This document shows positions 8,073-19,378 of a stretch of DNA of 64,000 nucleotides, one piece after another. The translations under genes and the position numbers were made by a program. This DNA comes from Erwinia piriflorinigrans CFBP 5888 (GTDB taxonomy: Bacteria > Pseudomonadota > Gammaproteobacteria > Enterobacterales > Enterobacteriaceae): NCBI RefSeq assembly GCF_001050515.1, contig NZ_CAHS01000022.1, positions 124,001 to 188,000 on the forward strand. The letters are read 5' to 3'. The notes below the pieces were generated by a model that was given only the letters and a program-made list of their open reading frames with translations, ran no database searches and was not told the DNA's origin. The first letter of the stretch is position 1, and each line of letters opens with the position of its first letter.

Positions 8073-9188
8073 TTACTTAACGGCGTCTGAGGAGCCGTCC
8101 GCGTGCCATTTAAAGACGCCAAACTCGAAGCCTTTCAGATCGCCCTTCTCGTTCCAGCTCAGGTCGCCCATGACGGTCGGAACCGTTGCGCCTTCTTTAA
8201 GGTTCTTCGCAATATCTGCTGGCTCTTCGCTTTTACTCCGCGCCATGCCAGCCGTTAGAGACTGTAATGCGGCATAGGTAGTCCAGACAAACGGCCCGGT
8301 TGGGTTTTGCTTTTTCGCTTTCAGCGCATCGACGATGGCCTGGTTCGCCGGAACCTGGTCATAGCGTTTTGGCAGTGTGACCAGCATCCCTTCCGAAGCC
8401 GCTCCGGCGATGTTAGACAGCGAGGAGTTACCCACGCCTTCCGGCCCCATAAACTGGGTCTTCAGTCCGGCGGCGCGCGCCTGACGCAGAATTTGCCCCA
8501 TTTCCGGGTAGTAACCGCCAAAGTAGACGAAATCGACGTTCTCTTTCTTCAGGCGTGCCACCAGCGTTGAGAAGTCTTTATCGCCGGCGGTGATACCCTC
8601 AAACAGCACCACGTTGCCGCCCGCTTTCTTCAGGCTGTCCTGCACCGAACGCGCCAGGCCTTCACCGTACTGCTGCTTGTCGTGAACCACGGCAATGCGC
8701 TGCGGCTTAACGTCGCTGAGAATATATTTGGCCGCTGTCGGGCCCTGGTCAGAATCCAGACCGGTGGTGCGCATAATCAGTTTATAGCCACGGGAGGTGA
8801 GATCAGGCGCGGTCGCGGCTGGCGTAATCATCAGCACGCCTTCATCTTCATAGATGTCTGATGCGGGCTGAGTGGAAGAGGAACACAAATGGCCGATGAC
8901 ATAACGAATGCCGTCATTGATCACCTTGTTGGCGACCGCGACCGCCTGTTTTGGATCGCAGGCATCGTCATACTCCACGCCAACCAGCTTATTGCCGTTC
9001 ACGCCGCCTCTGGCATTGATATCCGCAATCGCCTGTTTGGCACCGGTGAACTCCATATCACCATATTGCGCCACCGGGCCGGACATGGCGCCAACAATCG
9101 CCACTTTGATGTCTTTCGCCAACGCCGCCTGGCTGATAACCAGTGCCATACAGCTTGCCAGTAACGCATGACCTTTAGAGATTTTCAT
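8073..9188 (-). CDS. livK: Leucine/branched-chain amino acid periplasmic binding protein
   Basis: From the ATG complementary to 9186-9188 ([14 protein letters not shown]) the product is 371 residues. A signal peptide ends at SQAALA-KD, followed by the mature start [17 protein letters not shown]. The motifs [15 protein letters not shown] and [17 protein letters not shown], with the paired cysteines of LivJ/LivK, are present. An SD-like GGTGGGGAAG precedes the start; longer in-frame starts reaching 9269 would spoil the signal peptide. It delivers branched-chain amino acids to LivHMGF. One binding protein is present; no separate livJ lies in the window. Confidence 0.95.
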   Translation of the reverse strand: MKISKGHALLASCMALVISQAALAKDIKVAIVGAMSGPVAQYGDMEFTGAKQAIADINARGGVNGNKLVGVEYDDACDPKQAVAVANKVINDGIRYVIGHLCSSSTQPASDIYEDEGVLMITPAATAPDLTSRGYKLIMRTTGLDSDQGPTAAKYILSDVKPQRIAVVHDKQQYGEGLARSVQDSLKKAGGNVVLFEGITAGDKDFSTLVARLKKENVDFVYFGGYYPEMGQILRQARAAGLKTQFMGPEGVGNSSLSNIAGAASEGMLVTLPKRYDQVPANQAIVDALKAKKQNPTGPFVWTTYAALQSLTAGMARSKSEEPADIAKNLKEGATVPTVMGDLSWNEKGDLKGFEFGVFKWHADGSSDAVK

Positions 9189-9680
9189 TTTCACTTCCCC
9201 ACCTGTTGTGTTTGCGCCCTCGGATCCTGAAACCGCAGCGGCGTTGACAACCTGTGTCACTCTGAACATGACGTTCCTGAGATAACGTCATGCCATCTTG
9301 CTACGGCGTGGGATCTGTCGGGTTATTTATTATTTGCAGTAAGATCCGTGATAACGCGTTATGTTTTAGTCAGTTAGCACAAAATACCGCATTTATTGTC
9401 AATATATCTTTAGTTTCAGGTCATTAAACAGGAATTTTCTGCTGTAAATCAACCTTCATATTCAGTATGCGGTGGATTTTGCAGGATAATCTACTGGCAC
9501 AAATGAGGGTGTTTTCGCCATCAATCTAGCGTATTATGCTGGTTAAATAGCAACCAATATGAGTTTGCTCGGAAAAGCGGGTTGCCTTCCGCAGATCCCC
9601 TCGTTTTCGTACAGAAAACAAAAACGCTCAAGTCTGGTCAACTTCGCTACAATATGCCTTTCTCAGCATCGGGTTATTCA
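9189..9680. promoter_or_regulatory. Divergent intergenic region between livK and panM
   Basis: About 490 bp separate livK (leftward) from panM (rightward). The middle (9350-9480) is A+T-rich and should hold the liv promoter, in E. coli a target of Lrp and LivJ/LivK leucine regulation. No unambiguous -10/-35 pair or known operator could be assigned by eye, and no additional ORF is credible. Confidence 0.5.
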
Positions 9681-10094
9681 ATGAAACTGACGATCGTCCG
9701 CCTGCAACAGTTATCTGAACAGGATCGTAGCGATATAAGAAAAATCTGGCCGCAGGCCGATATTGATGCGCTGGCCGCACGGCTGGATGAACATCATCAA
9801 CTGTATGCCGCACGTTTTAACGATCGCCTGCTTGCAGCGGTCATCGTACTGATATCAGGGACACAGGCACGAATGTCGCAGCTGGAAGTGCGCGAAGTGA
9901 CCCGCAGACGCGGCGTTGGCCTGTACCTGCTGGAAGATATTCAGGTGCAGAATCCGTACGTTGAGCATTGGTCGATTGCCGCTGATGGCACATCAGCCCC
10001 TGCGGTGATTGCCGCCTTTATGCACAGTGCCGGATTCGTTCGCCAAGCGGATGAGTGGGTGTACCGCTGCCAGCAGAAAGGTGTAGTGATGTGA
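9681..10094 (+). CDS. panM: PanD maturation factor PanM (PanZ)
   Basis: Starting at the ATG of MKLTIVRLQQLSEQD, the product is 137 residues with a GNAT-like acetyl-CoA-binding core: MSQLEVREVTRRRGVGLYLLEDI at about 68-92 is the beta4-alpha3 pyrophosphate-loop region. PanM promotes self-cleavage of aspartate decarboxylase PanD and, with CoA, feedback-limits pantothenate synthesis. It lies beside liv as in E. coli. Earlier in-frame starts would add 33 poorly conserved residues and are not preferred. Confidence 0.92.
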   Translation: MKLTIVRLQQLSEQDRSDIRKIWPQADIDALAARLDEHHQLYAARFNDRLLAAVIVLISGTQARMSQLEVREVTRRRGVGLYLLEDIQVQNPYVEHWSIAADGTSAPAVIAAFMHSAGFVRQADEWVYRCQQKGVVM

Positions 10095-10597
10095 TGGACG
10101 CCCCTTCCTAAGGTAGGTAAGCCAGAAAGCGTGCCTGTTACAGGAGAAATCGCTCTGGATCTGATTAATTTGATGAAACCATCAATAGACTGAAAAACGC
10201 CTTGTGAACATGCTTTAAAAATTCAACAAGTTAGATGTCAGTTTACTTAAAAAGCAAACTGTAACGGATTGGCATATCAGAGCCGACAAATCATCAGCAT
10301 GGTTAATTATCATATTTATTTAATTGAAAATTTTAGAATGGCATGTTTGCAAGGAATTTGGCGTCAATATAAATACTTTTTATCCTCTCACCACAAAATA
10401 AAAAACCATATAACTATAATTACTTAGCTTAAAATGTGGCTAAACGATGATTATAAATATTATAGCTTCGAATATCTGGAGTGTGATAGCGGCACGCTGA
10501 CATCAATTGACATATATATAACAAACATATAGGTTAGAATTCTTAATATTTACCATGATAAACGCCTTATATTTCATTTTGATGAAATGGCGAAAAT
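10095..10597. other. AT-rich gene-free region before the MFS gene
   Basis: Roughly 500 bp are markedly A+T-rich (especially 10190-10560) and contain no credible ORF. They mark the left edge of the accessory block between panM and rpoH and probably contain the MFS promoter; short -10-like stretches are numerous and none could be singled out. Confidence 0.5.
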
Positions 10598-11797
10598 ATG
10601 ATGAAGGTACTTGCCATGGAAGCCCGCGCGATAAAATTTCACTCGCCATTATGGATAAGTCGATTAATCTGGGCAGTTAATCTCTGCTCCATAAGTGCCT
10701 CAACCTTATGTTATATCTATCTTTCATGGTATGTCTATCACATTACTGGCAATATTATACTTTCGCAGGCAGTGCTCTATGCGCCGATGATCTTACCCGT
10801 CATTTTTGTCAATCAGGTGCAGGGTATTGCGGAAAAGTCCTCTCCTCGTCAATTACTCATGATAAGCAATTTGGCCGCAGCCTTTTGCACACTGATTATA
10901 TTCAGTTTGCTTCATATACTGCCTGTTCTTGCGCTTCTGGGAGGACTATTGATTGGCTCAATTGACGCACTGCAACGGGTGGGTCGTATTGTTGCTATCA
11001 AGCATTATTTCAGTGGTGACAAAATTGAAACCACCGTCCCCCTGACGCTAACTGCGCAGTTTATCGCGGGTGGGCTGGCAGGCATGTTGATGGGAAGTAT
11101 TAAGGGAGAAATGTCACCACAACTGGCGATGTCGATGATTTCGGTGTTGTTCATTATCTCGGTACTGGCATCTTTCCTGTTACCTAAACTTAACCTGCAT
11201 CAGGAAGACAAAAAGCAAAAAAGGTCACTGAAAACGTTTATTGTCCTGCTTTCGCTAAATGCACCATTAAAAAAAGCATTTCTGAATTTCATCGTTTTCA
11301 TCACCTTCTTTCAAGGTTTTTTTAATGTATCCCGCGTGACGCTGCCATCGCATATTTTAAACTTACCGGAAAATTTTGTTGGGTACCTTCAGTTAGTCAA
11401 TAGTGGGGCAGCCCTGAGCGGCGCGGTATTTTACTTCATCTATAACCGAAGAGGAGTAAAATTCAACCCGCTATACATGGCCGTGGCCAGCGCCCTGTTC
11501 ATGATTATCACATCGCTTGGTATTAATGTTTCAATTAGCTACTTCTCTTACTTTATGTACATATTCTTTTTTGAATTGGCATTTTTCAAATTGCAGTCAG
11601 ATATTGTTTTGAAGAGTGATGTCAAGGATATGCCTATGATTGCCGCTATGCAATATGCGGGCGTCTATATTGGAATGATCGCCTCAATATTTATTGGATC
11701 AGTAGTCACGCAATATTCTCACTTGTATGTCGTTGCCATCATTTATTCAGCCGTATACTTCTTATGCTACATATTACTGAGTAAGGGAAAAATATAG
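10598..11797 (+). CDS. MFS-type exporter, substrate unknown
   Basis: The 399-residue protein is almost entirely hydrophobic, with about 11-12 predicted helices and a charged central loop (EDKKQKRSL at about 200-210), the layout of a 12-helix MFS drug/metabolite exporter. Close starts at 10598, 10601 and 10616 are possible. The DNA is A+T-rich relative to panM and rpoH. It is followed at 60 bp by a decayed nucleotidyltransferase, a truncated ORF and an IS256-family fragment, so it may be the surviving exporter of a small-molecule biosynthetic locus. The substrate cannot be inferred. Confidence 0.75.
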   Translation: MMKVLAMEARAIKFHSPLWISRLIWAVNLCSISASTLCYIYLSWYVYHITGNIILSQAVLYAPMILPVIFVNQVQGIAEKSSPRQLLMISNLAAAFCTLIIFSLLHILPVLALLGGLLIGSIDALQRVGRIVAIKHYFSGDKIETTVPLTLTAQFIAGGLAGMLMGSIKGEMSPQLAMSMISVLFIISVLASFLLPKLNLHQEDKKQKRSLKTFIVLLSLNAPLKKAFLNFIVFITFFQGFFNVSRVTLPSHILNLPENFVGYLQLVNSGAALSGAVFYFIYNRRGVKFNPLYMAVASALFMIITSLGINVSISYFSYFMYIFFFELAFFKLQSDIVLKSDVKDMPMIAAMQYAGVYIGMIASIFIGSVVTQYSHLYVVAIIYSAVYFLCYILLSKGKI

Positions 11798-11859
11798 ATC
11801 AATGCCTGCCTCTCTAGAAAAGGGGATATGACAATAATTCATTAAGGATAAAAACACAT

Positions 11860-12483
11860 GGGCATATTAACGTCGGCTTTTCCGTTCGTAAAATTTATGG
11901 TTCTAAGCGTGTTCTGCTCCCAATATCGATGCCAGGATAAGTCAGAGAACACAAGCTCTTTATTAATGAACGTTGGGAAAGAACCAGTATTTTCAGCTCA
12001 TTGTTATGTGCTGGTGAATGGCTTAAGGCAGAAACCTGTATTGTAAGCTACGGTGATATTTTTTATTCGCACCATCTGGTTGAATCTCTTATCGATAGTT
12101 CTGGCGAAATTAATCTTGCCTACGATCCCTGTGCGGTAGAGTTGTGGCAGAAAAGAAATGAAGACCCACTTTCCGATCTGGAAAGTTTCAGGATTGATAA
12201 TGAAAGAATTTTAGACATTGGCGGGAAAATTAATCGTCTTGAGGAAGTTCAAGGTCAATACATGGGTCTTTTTAAAATCACCCCTAAAGCATGGGGCTGG
12301 ATTGAAAACTTCATTTCATCACTCAGCGATGATGAGATGGCTAAAATTGACATGACAAACCTTTTTTCTAAACTCATTATTACTGGTCATGAAATATTCG
12401 GCACTCAGAACATACACCCCTGGGGAGAGGTTGACACCCCTTCTGATATCGATCTTTATCATAGAATTTACCCAAACGTATGA
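11860..12483 (+). pseudogene. Degenerate sugar-phosphate/phosphonate-type nucleotidyltransferase
   Basis: From about 11941 one frame encodes the C-terminal two thirds of an NTP-transferase-like protein: FINERWERTSIFSSLLCAG, then CIVSYGDIFYSHHLVESL, LWQKRNEDPLSDLESF, DIGGKINRLEEVQGQYMGL and TPKAWGWIENF. This pattern is seen in phosphocholine cytidylyltransferase-like and phosphonate-pathway nucleotidyltransferases. The same frame is cut by TAA at 11938-11940, and the N-terminal GxGxRL nucleotide-binding motif is missing, so the gene is inactive or encodes only a fragment. An ATG with AAGGA at 11858 opens a different frame. The next ORF overlaps its stop (ATGA), showing it was once in an operon. 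Confidence 0.6.
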
Positions 12484-12593
12484 CACATAAACTCAGGAGA
12501 GATCCCGGAGTTTTCACCGTATTTCAGGAAGCGGTAAACGAGATGATGTCATTGCCTGTTTTTGATATGTTCATACCAAAATTGGAGACAGGT
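12480..12593 (+). pseudogene. 5' fragment of an unknown gene fused to an IS remnant
   Basis: The ATG overlaps the stop of the nucleotidyltransferase remnant (ATGA), typical of the next gene of an operon. About 38 codons (RRDPGVFTVFQEAVNEMM and onward) read as coding and are then joined in frame to IS256-like sequence, producing a 133-codon chimeric frame to 12881. The original function is not recognisable. It probably marks where the transposable element truncated the locus. Confidence 0.35.
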
Positions 12594-12790
12594 CAATTAT
12601 GCAGGATAAAGAAACTCAAGGTACTTGCTGCTGAACTGGCTAAAGGTCTTAAAACCGAAACCGATCTCAATCAGCTTTCCCGTGTGCTGACCAAGCTTAG
12701 CATCGAAACTGCACCAAATGGTCAGCTGACTGACCGCCTTAAACACGAGAGAAACGCCCCTAAAAACAAGCCCGAATCCCCCTGCTGGCC
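12593..12790 (+). mobile_element. IS256-family transposase fossil (N-terminal part)
   Basis: The translation KKLKVLAAELAKGLKTET, DLNQLSRVLTKLSIETA, then QLTDRLKHERNAPKNKPES matches the beginning of IS256-family transposases (family pattern LAAELAKGLKTE.DLN, then LNAELTDHLG). The start region is frameshifted and everything after about 60 codons is lost, including the catalytic DDE domain. It is a dead remnant between the decayed locus and the rpoH terminator. No terminal inverted repeats were found. Confidence 0.72.
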
Positions 12791-12810
12791 GCCAGCTGGC
12801 ATTGATCTGA

Positions 12811-12839
12811 AAAACCCGCGATGGCTATCGCGGGTTTTT
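12811..12839. terminator. Bidirectional terminator at the rpoH 3' end
   Basis: AAAACCCGCGAT and ATCGCGGGTTTT form a perfect 12-bp stem with a GGCT loop, with A- and T-runs on the two sides so that it can act in both directions. It lies 45 bp beyond the rpoH stop and also ends transcription coming from the accessory genes on the plus strand. Confidence 0.88.
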
Positions 12840-12883
12840 ATAAGATGGAAGCGCTTTTCTTTAATGCTCGGGCAGCGGTAATA

Positions 12884-13738
12884 TTACGCTTCGATAGCCA
12901 CGCGCAGTTTTTTCATCGCGTTCTTTTCCAGCTGGCGTACACGTTCGGCGGAAACGCCATAACGATCGGCCAACTCCTGCAACGTGGTTTTGTTGTCATC
13001 GTCCAGCCAGCGAGCGCGAATGATGTGCTGGCTGCGTTCGTCCAGCCCCTGCATCGCATCGCTCAGCTTCTCGGCCGCGTGATCTTCCCAGTTATCTTCC
13101 TCAATGCCGTTAGCAAAGTCAGAGGATTTATCCTGTAGGTAAAGCATTGGTGCCATCGAACGACCTTCGCCCTCGTCATCCGGCGCGGGGTCAAAAGTCA
13201 TATCCTGTGCGGCCATGCGCGATTCCATTTCACGCACGTCTTTACTGCTGACGCCCAGCTCACGCGCCACCATTTCTACCTCATCCTGGTTGAACCAGCC
13301 CAAACGCTGCTTGGCTTTACGCAGGTTAAAGAACAGCTTGCGCTGTGCTTTGGTGGTAGCGACCTTCACGATACGCCAGTTGCGCAGTACGTACTCGTGG
13401 ATTTCGGCTTTAATCCAGTGCACGGCAAAGGAAACCAGGCGCACACCCACTTCCGGGTTAAAACGGCGCACGGCTTTCATCAGGCCGATGTTACCTTCCT
13501 GGATCAGATCTGCCTGCGGCAGTCCGTAACCGGAATAGTTACGAGCGACATGAACAACAAAGCGCAGGTGAGACAGGATCAGCGTCTTAGCTGCATCCAG
13601 ATCGCCCTGGTAATGCAGCCGTTCAGCCAACGCTTTTTCCTCTTCTGCCGTCAGCATAGGCCGGGCATTAGCCGCCCGGATGTAAGAATCCAGGTTGCCT
13701 AAAGGAGCAATAGCTAAAGTTTGCATTTCTTTGGTCAT
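12884..13738 (-). CDS. rpoH: RNA polymerase sigma-32 (heat shock)
   Basis: The product has 284 residues, the standard length. Region 2 contains [18 protein letters not shown] and [18 protein letters not shown]; the RpoH box [16 protein letters not shown] lies at about 132-147; region 4.2 has [19 protein letters not shown] near the C-terminus. It directs transcription of chaperone and protease genes. In E. coli its mRNA 5' region is an RNA thermometer and its protein is degraded by FtsH. It follows ftsYEX on the same strand after a 296-bp promoter region. Confidence 0.98.
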   Translation of the reverse strand: MTKEMQTLAIAPLGNLDSYIRAANARPMLTAEEEKALAERLHYQGDLDAAKTLILSHLRFVVHVARNYSGYGLPQADLIQEGNIGLMKAVRRFNPEVGVRLVSFAVHWIKAEIHEYVLRNWRIVKVATTKAQRKLFFNLRKAKQRLGWFNQDEVEMVARELGVSSKDVREMESRMAAQDMTFDPAPDDEGEGRSMAPMLYLQDKSSDFANGIEEDNWEDHAAEKLSDAMQGLDERSQHIIRARWLDDDNKTTLQELADRYGVSAERVRQLEKNAMKKLRVAIEA

Positions 13739-14034
13739 TCAAACCCTCTCTTTGTTATGCATGATTGCGGTGTCAATCCATGAACCGCCCACAAGACTAC
13801 GTGAACAGACAGCAAAATTAAACACAATCTGTGCTAACGAATTAATCATTTTCTCATTAGTAAGACGCAAAAGTTATCCACAAGTTCAATATTATCGGTG
13901 GATATTCTATAAACCGTTCCGTGATGCGCGGCAATCGGCAGAACCACAGGGAAAAGTCACAGCGTTTATAACCTCCCTCTGCGTCGCGGCTTCACGCAGC
14001 AGAGGAAGATTATAGCAAAAATCATGAGAAGGGA
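13739..14034 (-). promoter_or_regulatory. rpoH promoter region with a consensus DnaA box
   Basis: The 296 bp between ftsX and rpoH contain a consensus DnaA box TTATCCACA at 13874-13882. DnaA boxes and several promoters (sigma-70, sigma-E, sigma-54) are known before E. coli rpoH; individual promoters were not resolved here by eye. Confidence 0.6.
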
Positions 14035-15030
14035 TTACTGCGGCGTAAATCGACGTAAATGTTGTACCGTCGCCAGCCAGGCAGCGACCCAACCAATCAT
14101 GGCGGAAATCAGCAGTAAAAGCAGGCTTTCATCCCACGCCAGCCCATGGAGAACAAAGGAGGTGCCAAACACCGATGCCACCTGCGTCACCACCGACTCC
14201 AGCCTGAACAACAGCGCCGCAGACAGCACCAGTGACAGCAATGCCCCGCTAAAACCGAGTAGCGCTCCACCGTATAAGAACGGCCGCAGAATAAAACCGT
14301 CGGTTGCGCCGATCAGCTTTTGCACGTTAATGGTGTCGCGGCGGGCAAAAATGCTCAGGCGCACACTGTTACCAATCACCAGGAACACCGCCGCAATCAT
14401 CAGAATGCCAATCATTGCCGCCACCTGGCCCACCAGTCCGGTGAGCGCTGCCAGCCGGGCGAACCAACTGTCATCCATCTTCACTTCATCAATACCCTGC
14501 ACCTTTGACACGCGGTCACGCAGGTTATCCATCGTGGCGGAATTCTGGAAGTTTAGCTTCGGAGTGATAATCGCCACGGCTGGCAGCGGGTTCTGCTCCA
14601 GCATGTCCATCGCTCCGCCGAAGCCAGACCAGTTACGAAACTCACCCATCGCCTCTTCACGCGACAGATAGTTGACCTTGTCGACCCCATCCTCTTTTTT
14701 CAGCTGCGCCACGACGTTTTCAGCCGCATCGTCATCCAGCGTTTTACTCAGATAAACGGTGAGCTGCGGTGCCGGATACCACTGATCTGCCGCCTGGTTG
14801 ACGTTTTTCCACACCATATAGCAAACGCTGGGCAGCGTCAGGGAAATAGCAATCACCATGACCGTCAACAGCGTTGCCAGCGGCTGACGCCACAGATCTG
14901 ACAGCGAACCATGCATCGCGTAGCGCCACTGTTCCTGCCAGCCGCCTTTAAGCGCTTTGCTTTTTGATGGCTGCTTGTGCTTCACCGCTTTTGGCGCGGA
15001 AGCGCGAGGATTGCGTTTATTAACCACCAT
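14035..15030 (-). CDS. ftsX: Cell-division ABC-like protein FtsX
   Basis: The 331-residue protein has a basic cytoplasmic N-terminus ([13 protein letters not shown]), one membrane helix at about 50-75, a periplasmic domain ([18 protein letters not shown] onward) and three C-terminal helices, the FtsX topology. With FtsE it links the Z ring to EnvC-AmiA/B activation of peptidoglycan splitting. Its start overlaps the ftsE stop by 11 bp. Confidence 0.97.
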   Translation of the reverse strand: MVVNKRNPRASAPKAVKHKQPSKSKALKGGWQEQWRYAMHGSLSDLWRQPLATLLTVMVIAISLTLPSVCYMVWKNVNQAADQWYPAPQLTVYLSKTLDDDAAENVVAQLKKEDGVDKVNYLSREEAMGEFRNWSGFGGAMDMLEQNPLPAVAIITPKLNFQNSATMDNLRDRVSKVQGIDEVKMDDSWFARLAALTGLVGQVAAMIGILMIAAVFLVIGNSVRLSIFARRDTINVQKLIGATDGFILRPFLYGGALLGFSGALLSLVLSAALLFRLESVVTQVASVFGTSFVLHGLAWDESLLLLLISAMIGWVAAWLATVQHLRRFTPQ

Positions 15031-15685
15031 GACCTCCGTGCAAACGCCCCTGGTTTAGCGTCATCTGCCGATAGTTGCGGCTGGCGATAAGCCCCATATC
15101 ATGGCTGGCCATCAGTACCGTGACGCCGACGCGGTTAAACTCCTCGAACAGGCGCAAAATATCTTCAGACAGCGCCTCATCGAGGTTGCCCGTCGGTTCA
15201 TCGGCCAGTAACACCGCAGGCTTGTTCACCACCGCGCGGGCAATGCCGACACGCTGCTGCTCACCGCCAGAAAGCTGGATGGGGAAACTTTTTGCTTTAT
15301 CGAGCAGGCCAACTTTATCCAGCGCCGCAGAAACGCGGCGGCGGATATCTTCACCGCTGGCCCCGGCGATAATCAGCGGAATGGCCACGTTGTCATATAC
15401 CGAGCGGTCCATCAGCAGATGGTGATCCTGAAAGATCATGCCGATCTGGCGACGCAGGAACGGGACTTCCCGGCCTTTCAGACGACTGATATCATGACCG
15501 CCAAACCAGATATGTCCGGCGCTGGGGCGTTCAATGCCACAGATCAGCTTCAACAAGGTACTTTTCCCTGCCCCGGAATGTCCGGTCAGAAACGCCATTT
15601 CGCCTGGGCGCAGATGGAAATCCACTCCCTGCAACGCTTGCCGACCGCCGAGATAAGCCTTACTGACTTCTTCAAAGCGAATCAT
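15020..15685 (-). CDS. ftsE: Cell-division ATPase FtsE
   Basis: The 221-residue ABC ATPase carries Walker [10 protein letters not shown] at about 36-44, signature [14 protein letters not shown] and Walker [13 protein letters not shown]. It forms the FtsEX complex at the septum. The C-terminus ends in a Gly/His-rich GRLHGGHGG. It lies 5 bp from ftsY and overlaps ftsX, giving the conserved ftsYEX operon. Confidence 0.97.
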   Translation of the reverse strand: MIRFEEVSKAYLGGRQALQGVDFHLRPGEMAFLTGHSGAGKSTLLKLICGIERPSAGHIWFGGHDISRLKGREVPFLRRQIGMIFQDHHLLMDRSVYDNVAIPLIIAGASGEDIRRRVSAALDKVGLLDKAKSFPIQLSGGEQQRVGIARAVVNKPAVLLADEPTGNLDEALSEDILRLFEEFNRVGVTVLMASHDMGLIASRNYRQMTLNQGRLHGGHGG

Positions 15686-15690
15686 CCTAA

Positions 15691-17115
<1,425 letters not shown>

Positions 17116-17292
17116 GGTGCAACCACACTCCTCGTGGGAAAAAAGCGTTCTGTCAGGAAAAATAAGCTAATAATTTAACGATTAGTTTCGTAGTCTACCA
17201 CTTTCTGCAAAGCGCATTACAGCACCCTTTTACGTTTCCTCAACGCGGTTAGCCCGTTAAACTATGCAACAAATTATTAAGAGTTTAGCAAG

Positions 17293-17898
17293 ATGAATAA
17301 GAAACCCCGCAGCGGCGCAGCCGGGCAAATACGCATTATTGGTGGTCAGTGGCGTGGCCGCAAGTTACCGGTTCCCGATAGCGCGGGCCTGCGCCCCACG
17401 ACCGATCGGGTACGTGAAACGCTTTTTAACTGGCTGGCTGCGAATATCCAGCAGGCAAACTGCCTTGACTGTTTTGCCGGCAGCGGCGCGTTGGGCCTGG
17501 AAGCGCTGTCGCGCCATGCCGCCAGCGCCACCCTGCTGGAGCTGGAGCGACCGGTGGCGCAGCAGCTGGAAAAAAACCTTGCTACCCTCGGGGCGAAAAA
17601 CGCACGCGTCATTAATCGCAATACGTTGCAGTTCCTCGCCCAGACGGGTGAGCCATACCATCTGGTATTTGTTGACCCACCGTTTCGTAAAGGGCTGCTT
17701 GAACAAACGCTTACGCTGCTGGAGAGCAACGGCTGGTTAGCCGATGAATCCCTGATCTATGTCGAAAGCGAAGTCGAAAACGGCCTGCCGCCGGTGCCAG
17801 TAAACTGGCAGCTGCATCGTGAAAAGATCGCAGGCCAGGTGGCTTATCGCCTGTATATTCGTCACACCGAAAACAAGGATAACGCAGATGTTAATTAA
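17293..17898 (+). CDS. rsmD: 16S rRNA (guanine-966-N2)-methyltransferase RsmD
   Basis: The 201-residue protein starts MNKKPRSGAAGQIRIIGGQWRGRKL, the conserved RsmD N-terminus. It has the SAM-binding motif CLDCFAGSGALGLEALSR at about 57-74 and the catalytic LVFVDPPF motif (N/DPPY-type) at about 125. It methylates G966 of 16S rRNA in the 30S head. It is divergent from ftsY and overlaps yhhL by 11 bp. Confidence 0.96.
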   Translation: MNKKPRSGAAGQIRIIGGQWRGRKLPVPDSAGLRPTTDRVRETLFNWLAANIQQANCLDCFAGSGALGLEALSRHAASATLLELERPVAQQLEKNLATLGAKNARVINRNTLQFLAQTGEPYHLVFVDPPFRKGLLEQTLTLLESNGWLADESLIYVESEVENGLPPVPVNWQLHREKIAGQVAYRLYIRHTENKDNADVN

Positions 17899-18157
17899 CG
17901 CTGGCCGTCTGTTGATGGTATTCGTCTGGGCTTTTTTGCTGCTAAACGTGGTACACCCCTTCCCGAAACCGCTGACCTATTTTGTTAACGTTGCCCTGTT
18001 CTTTATGGTGATCATGCACGGCCTGCAACTGGTACTGATGCGCACCACTCAGCCAGCGGGAGCGGCTAAACTCAGCGGTGTGATGCAGGCCAAAATCTTT
18101 TTCTTTGGCGTGTTTGAGCTACTCGCCTGGCAAAAAAAGAACTTACCTAAACGCTAA
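17888..18157 (+). CDS. yhhL: DUF1145 small membrane protein YhhL
   Basis: Starting at the ATG of MLINAGRLLMVFVW, the product is 89 residues with about three membrane segments and the DUF1145 pattern VVHPFPKPLTYFVNVALFF. It overlaps the rsmD 3' end in another frame and probably shares its transcript. The function is unknown. It converges with yhhM, overlapping its stop by 4 bp. Confidence 0.9.
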   Translation: MLINAGRLLMVFVWAFLLLNVVHPFPKPLTYFVNVALFFMVIMHGLQLVLMRTTQPAGAAKLSGVMQAKIFFFGVFELLAWQKKNLPKR

Positions 18158-18522
18158 TCGGTTTCGCCGGGCGTAAAACTCACAAAGCGTGTGCCTTTAA
18201 ACTGCAACTCGCCCTGGGCGCCCTTATCCATTCGATGATAATCCCCGGCGTTAAGTTGCAGTTTGAAGTCACCGGCCTCGTTCAACGGATGAAACCAGGC
18301 CTCATAACGCATATCTTCCACAGGGATATGTTCACGCTGGCGTGAACGACGATTGGGAGCCGGATATTCTCGTTTGCTTTTTACTTCTACTATCAGGCTA
18401 CGCAGCGGCGTGGCATCGTTGACCGCCACCTCACGCCGCTGTTTGATAAACTGACGTGTCGCTAAGATGGCGATAATGACCAATACGAGCAAAAAGATAA
18501 TGGGCGGCTTCATGGGGTTCAT
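18154..18522 (-). CDS. yhhM: DUF2500 protein YhhM
   Basis: With start MNPMKPPIIFLLVLVIIA (the next Met, at 18513, is equally plausible) the protein is about 120 residues: one N-terminal membrane anchor, then a soluble domain with NRRSRQREHIPVEDMRYEAWF and ending in LQFKGTRFVSF, as in E. coli YhhM. The function is not established. An upstream extension to 18570 is not conserved. Confidence 0.88.
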   Translation of the reverse strand: MNPMKPPIIFLLVLVIIAILATRQFIKQRREVAVNDATPLRSLIVEVKSKREYPAPNRRSRQREHIPVEDMRYEAWFHPLNEAGDFKLQLNAGDYHRMDKGAQGELQFKGTRFVSFTPGETD

Positions 18523-18659
18523 CCTGCTGAATATCAAAGTTGTCGAGTTGCAGAGCGCGCCTGTCAGCATACAAGCGGAGCCATCTGATTGTCACATTGT
18601 TGGTCGTTAACCTACACTGGGACAGAATTTGTCGAGTTCTTCATTAACAAGGACAACAT

Positions 18660-19286
18660 ATGATCTGGTCTTTCCTTGCCGTTCTCTTTTCCGGCTGGCT
18701 GTATGTGGATGCTTCCTATCGCGGCCCGCAGTGGCAGCGCTGGGTATTTAAACCGGTCACCCTGCTGTTAATGCTGGCCTGGGCCTGGCAAGCGCCGGTA
18801 TTGAAAACCACCGATTACCTGATCCTGGCCGGACTGATAGCCACGCTGGCAGGTGATGCGCTGATGTTGCTGCCAAACAAACGTATGCTGTATGCCATCG
18901 GGGCATTTTTCCTGTCACATCTGCTCTACACGCTCTGTTTTGCCAGCCAGATGACGCTTGCCCTGTTCTGGCCCATACCGCTCACGCTGCTGATTATCGG
19001 CGCGCTGGTACTGGCTACCGTCTGGACCCGGCTGGAAGAGTTGCGCTGGCCGATCGGTACCTTAATCGGTATGGCGCTGCTGATGGTCTGGCTCAGCACC
19101 GAGCAGTATTTTTTCCGCCCGAGCGATAATAGTTTCACCTTAATGGCCGGGGCCGACCTGCTGCTGCTGGGTAATATTGTGTGGATAATCAGCCATTTTC
19201 GTCGCCGCTTCAGCGCAGACAGCGCAATTATCGCCGCCTGTTACTTTGCCGGTCACTTTATGATCGTTCGCTCCCTGTGGCTGTAA
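18660..19286 (+). CDS. yhhN: YhhN/TMEM86-family membrane protein
   Basis: The 208-residue integral membrane protein has about eight helices and the YhhN family residues [27 protein letters not shown] (around 62-88). Eukaryotic relatives (TMEM86) are lysoplasmalogenases; the bacterial role is uncertain. An SD AAGGA lies 7 nt before the ATG. It precedes zntA as in E. coli. Confidence 0.92.
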   Translation: MIWSFLAVLFSGWLYVDASYRGPQWQRWVFKPVTLLLMLAWAWQAPVLKTTDYLILAGLIATLAGDALMLLPNKRMLYAIGAFFLSHLLYTLCFASQMTLALFWPIPLTLLIIGALVLATVWTRLEELRWPIGTLIGMALLMVWLSTEQYFFRPSDNSFTLMAGADLLLLGNIVWIISHFRRRFSADSAIIAACYFAGHFMIVRSLWL

Positions 19287-19299
19287 TCGCTAAACGCGC

Positions 19300-19331
19300 T
19301 TGACTCTGGAGTTGACTCCAGAGTGTAAGAT
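19300..19331 (+). promoter_or_regulatory. ZntR-type zntA promoter
   Basis: A -35 TTGACT (19300-19305) and a -10 TAAGAT (19326-19331) are separated by 20 bp, the overlong spacing of MerR-family promoters. The spacer holds the dyad ACTCTGGAGT-TG-ACTCCAGAGT (19303-19324), nearly identical to the known ZntR operator. Zn, Cd or Pb bound to ZntR would untwist the spacer and activate zntA. Confidence 0.9.
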
Positions 19332-19378
19332 GGCTATCGGCGGGTACTGGTGCCCGCCGTTACTGGCCAGGAGGCGTT

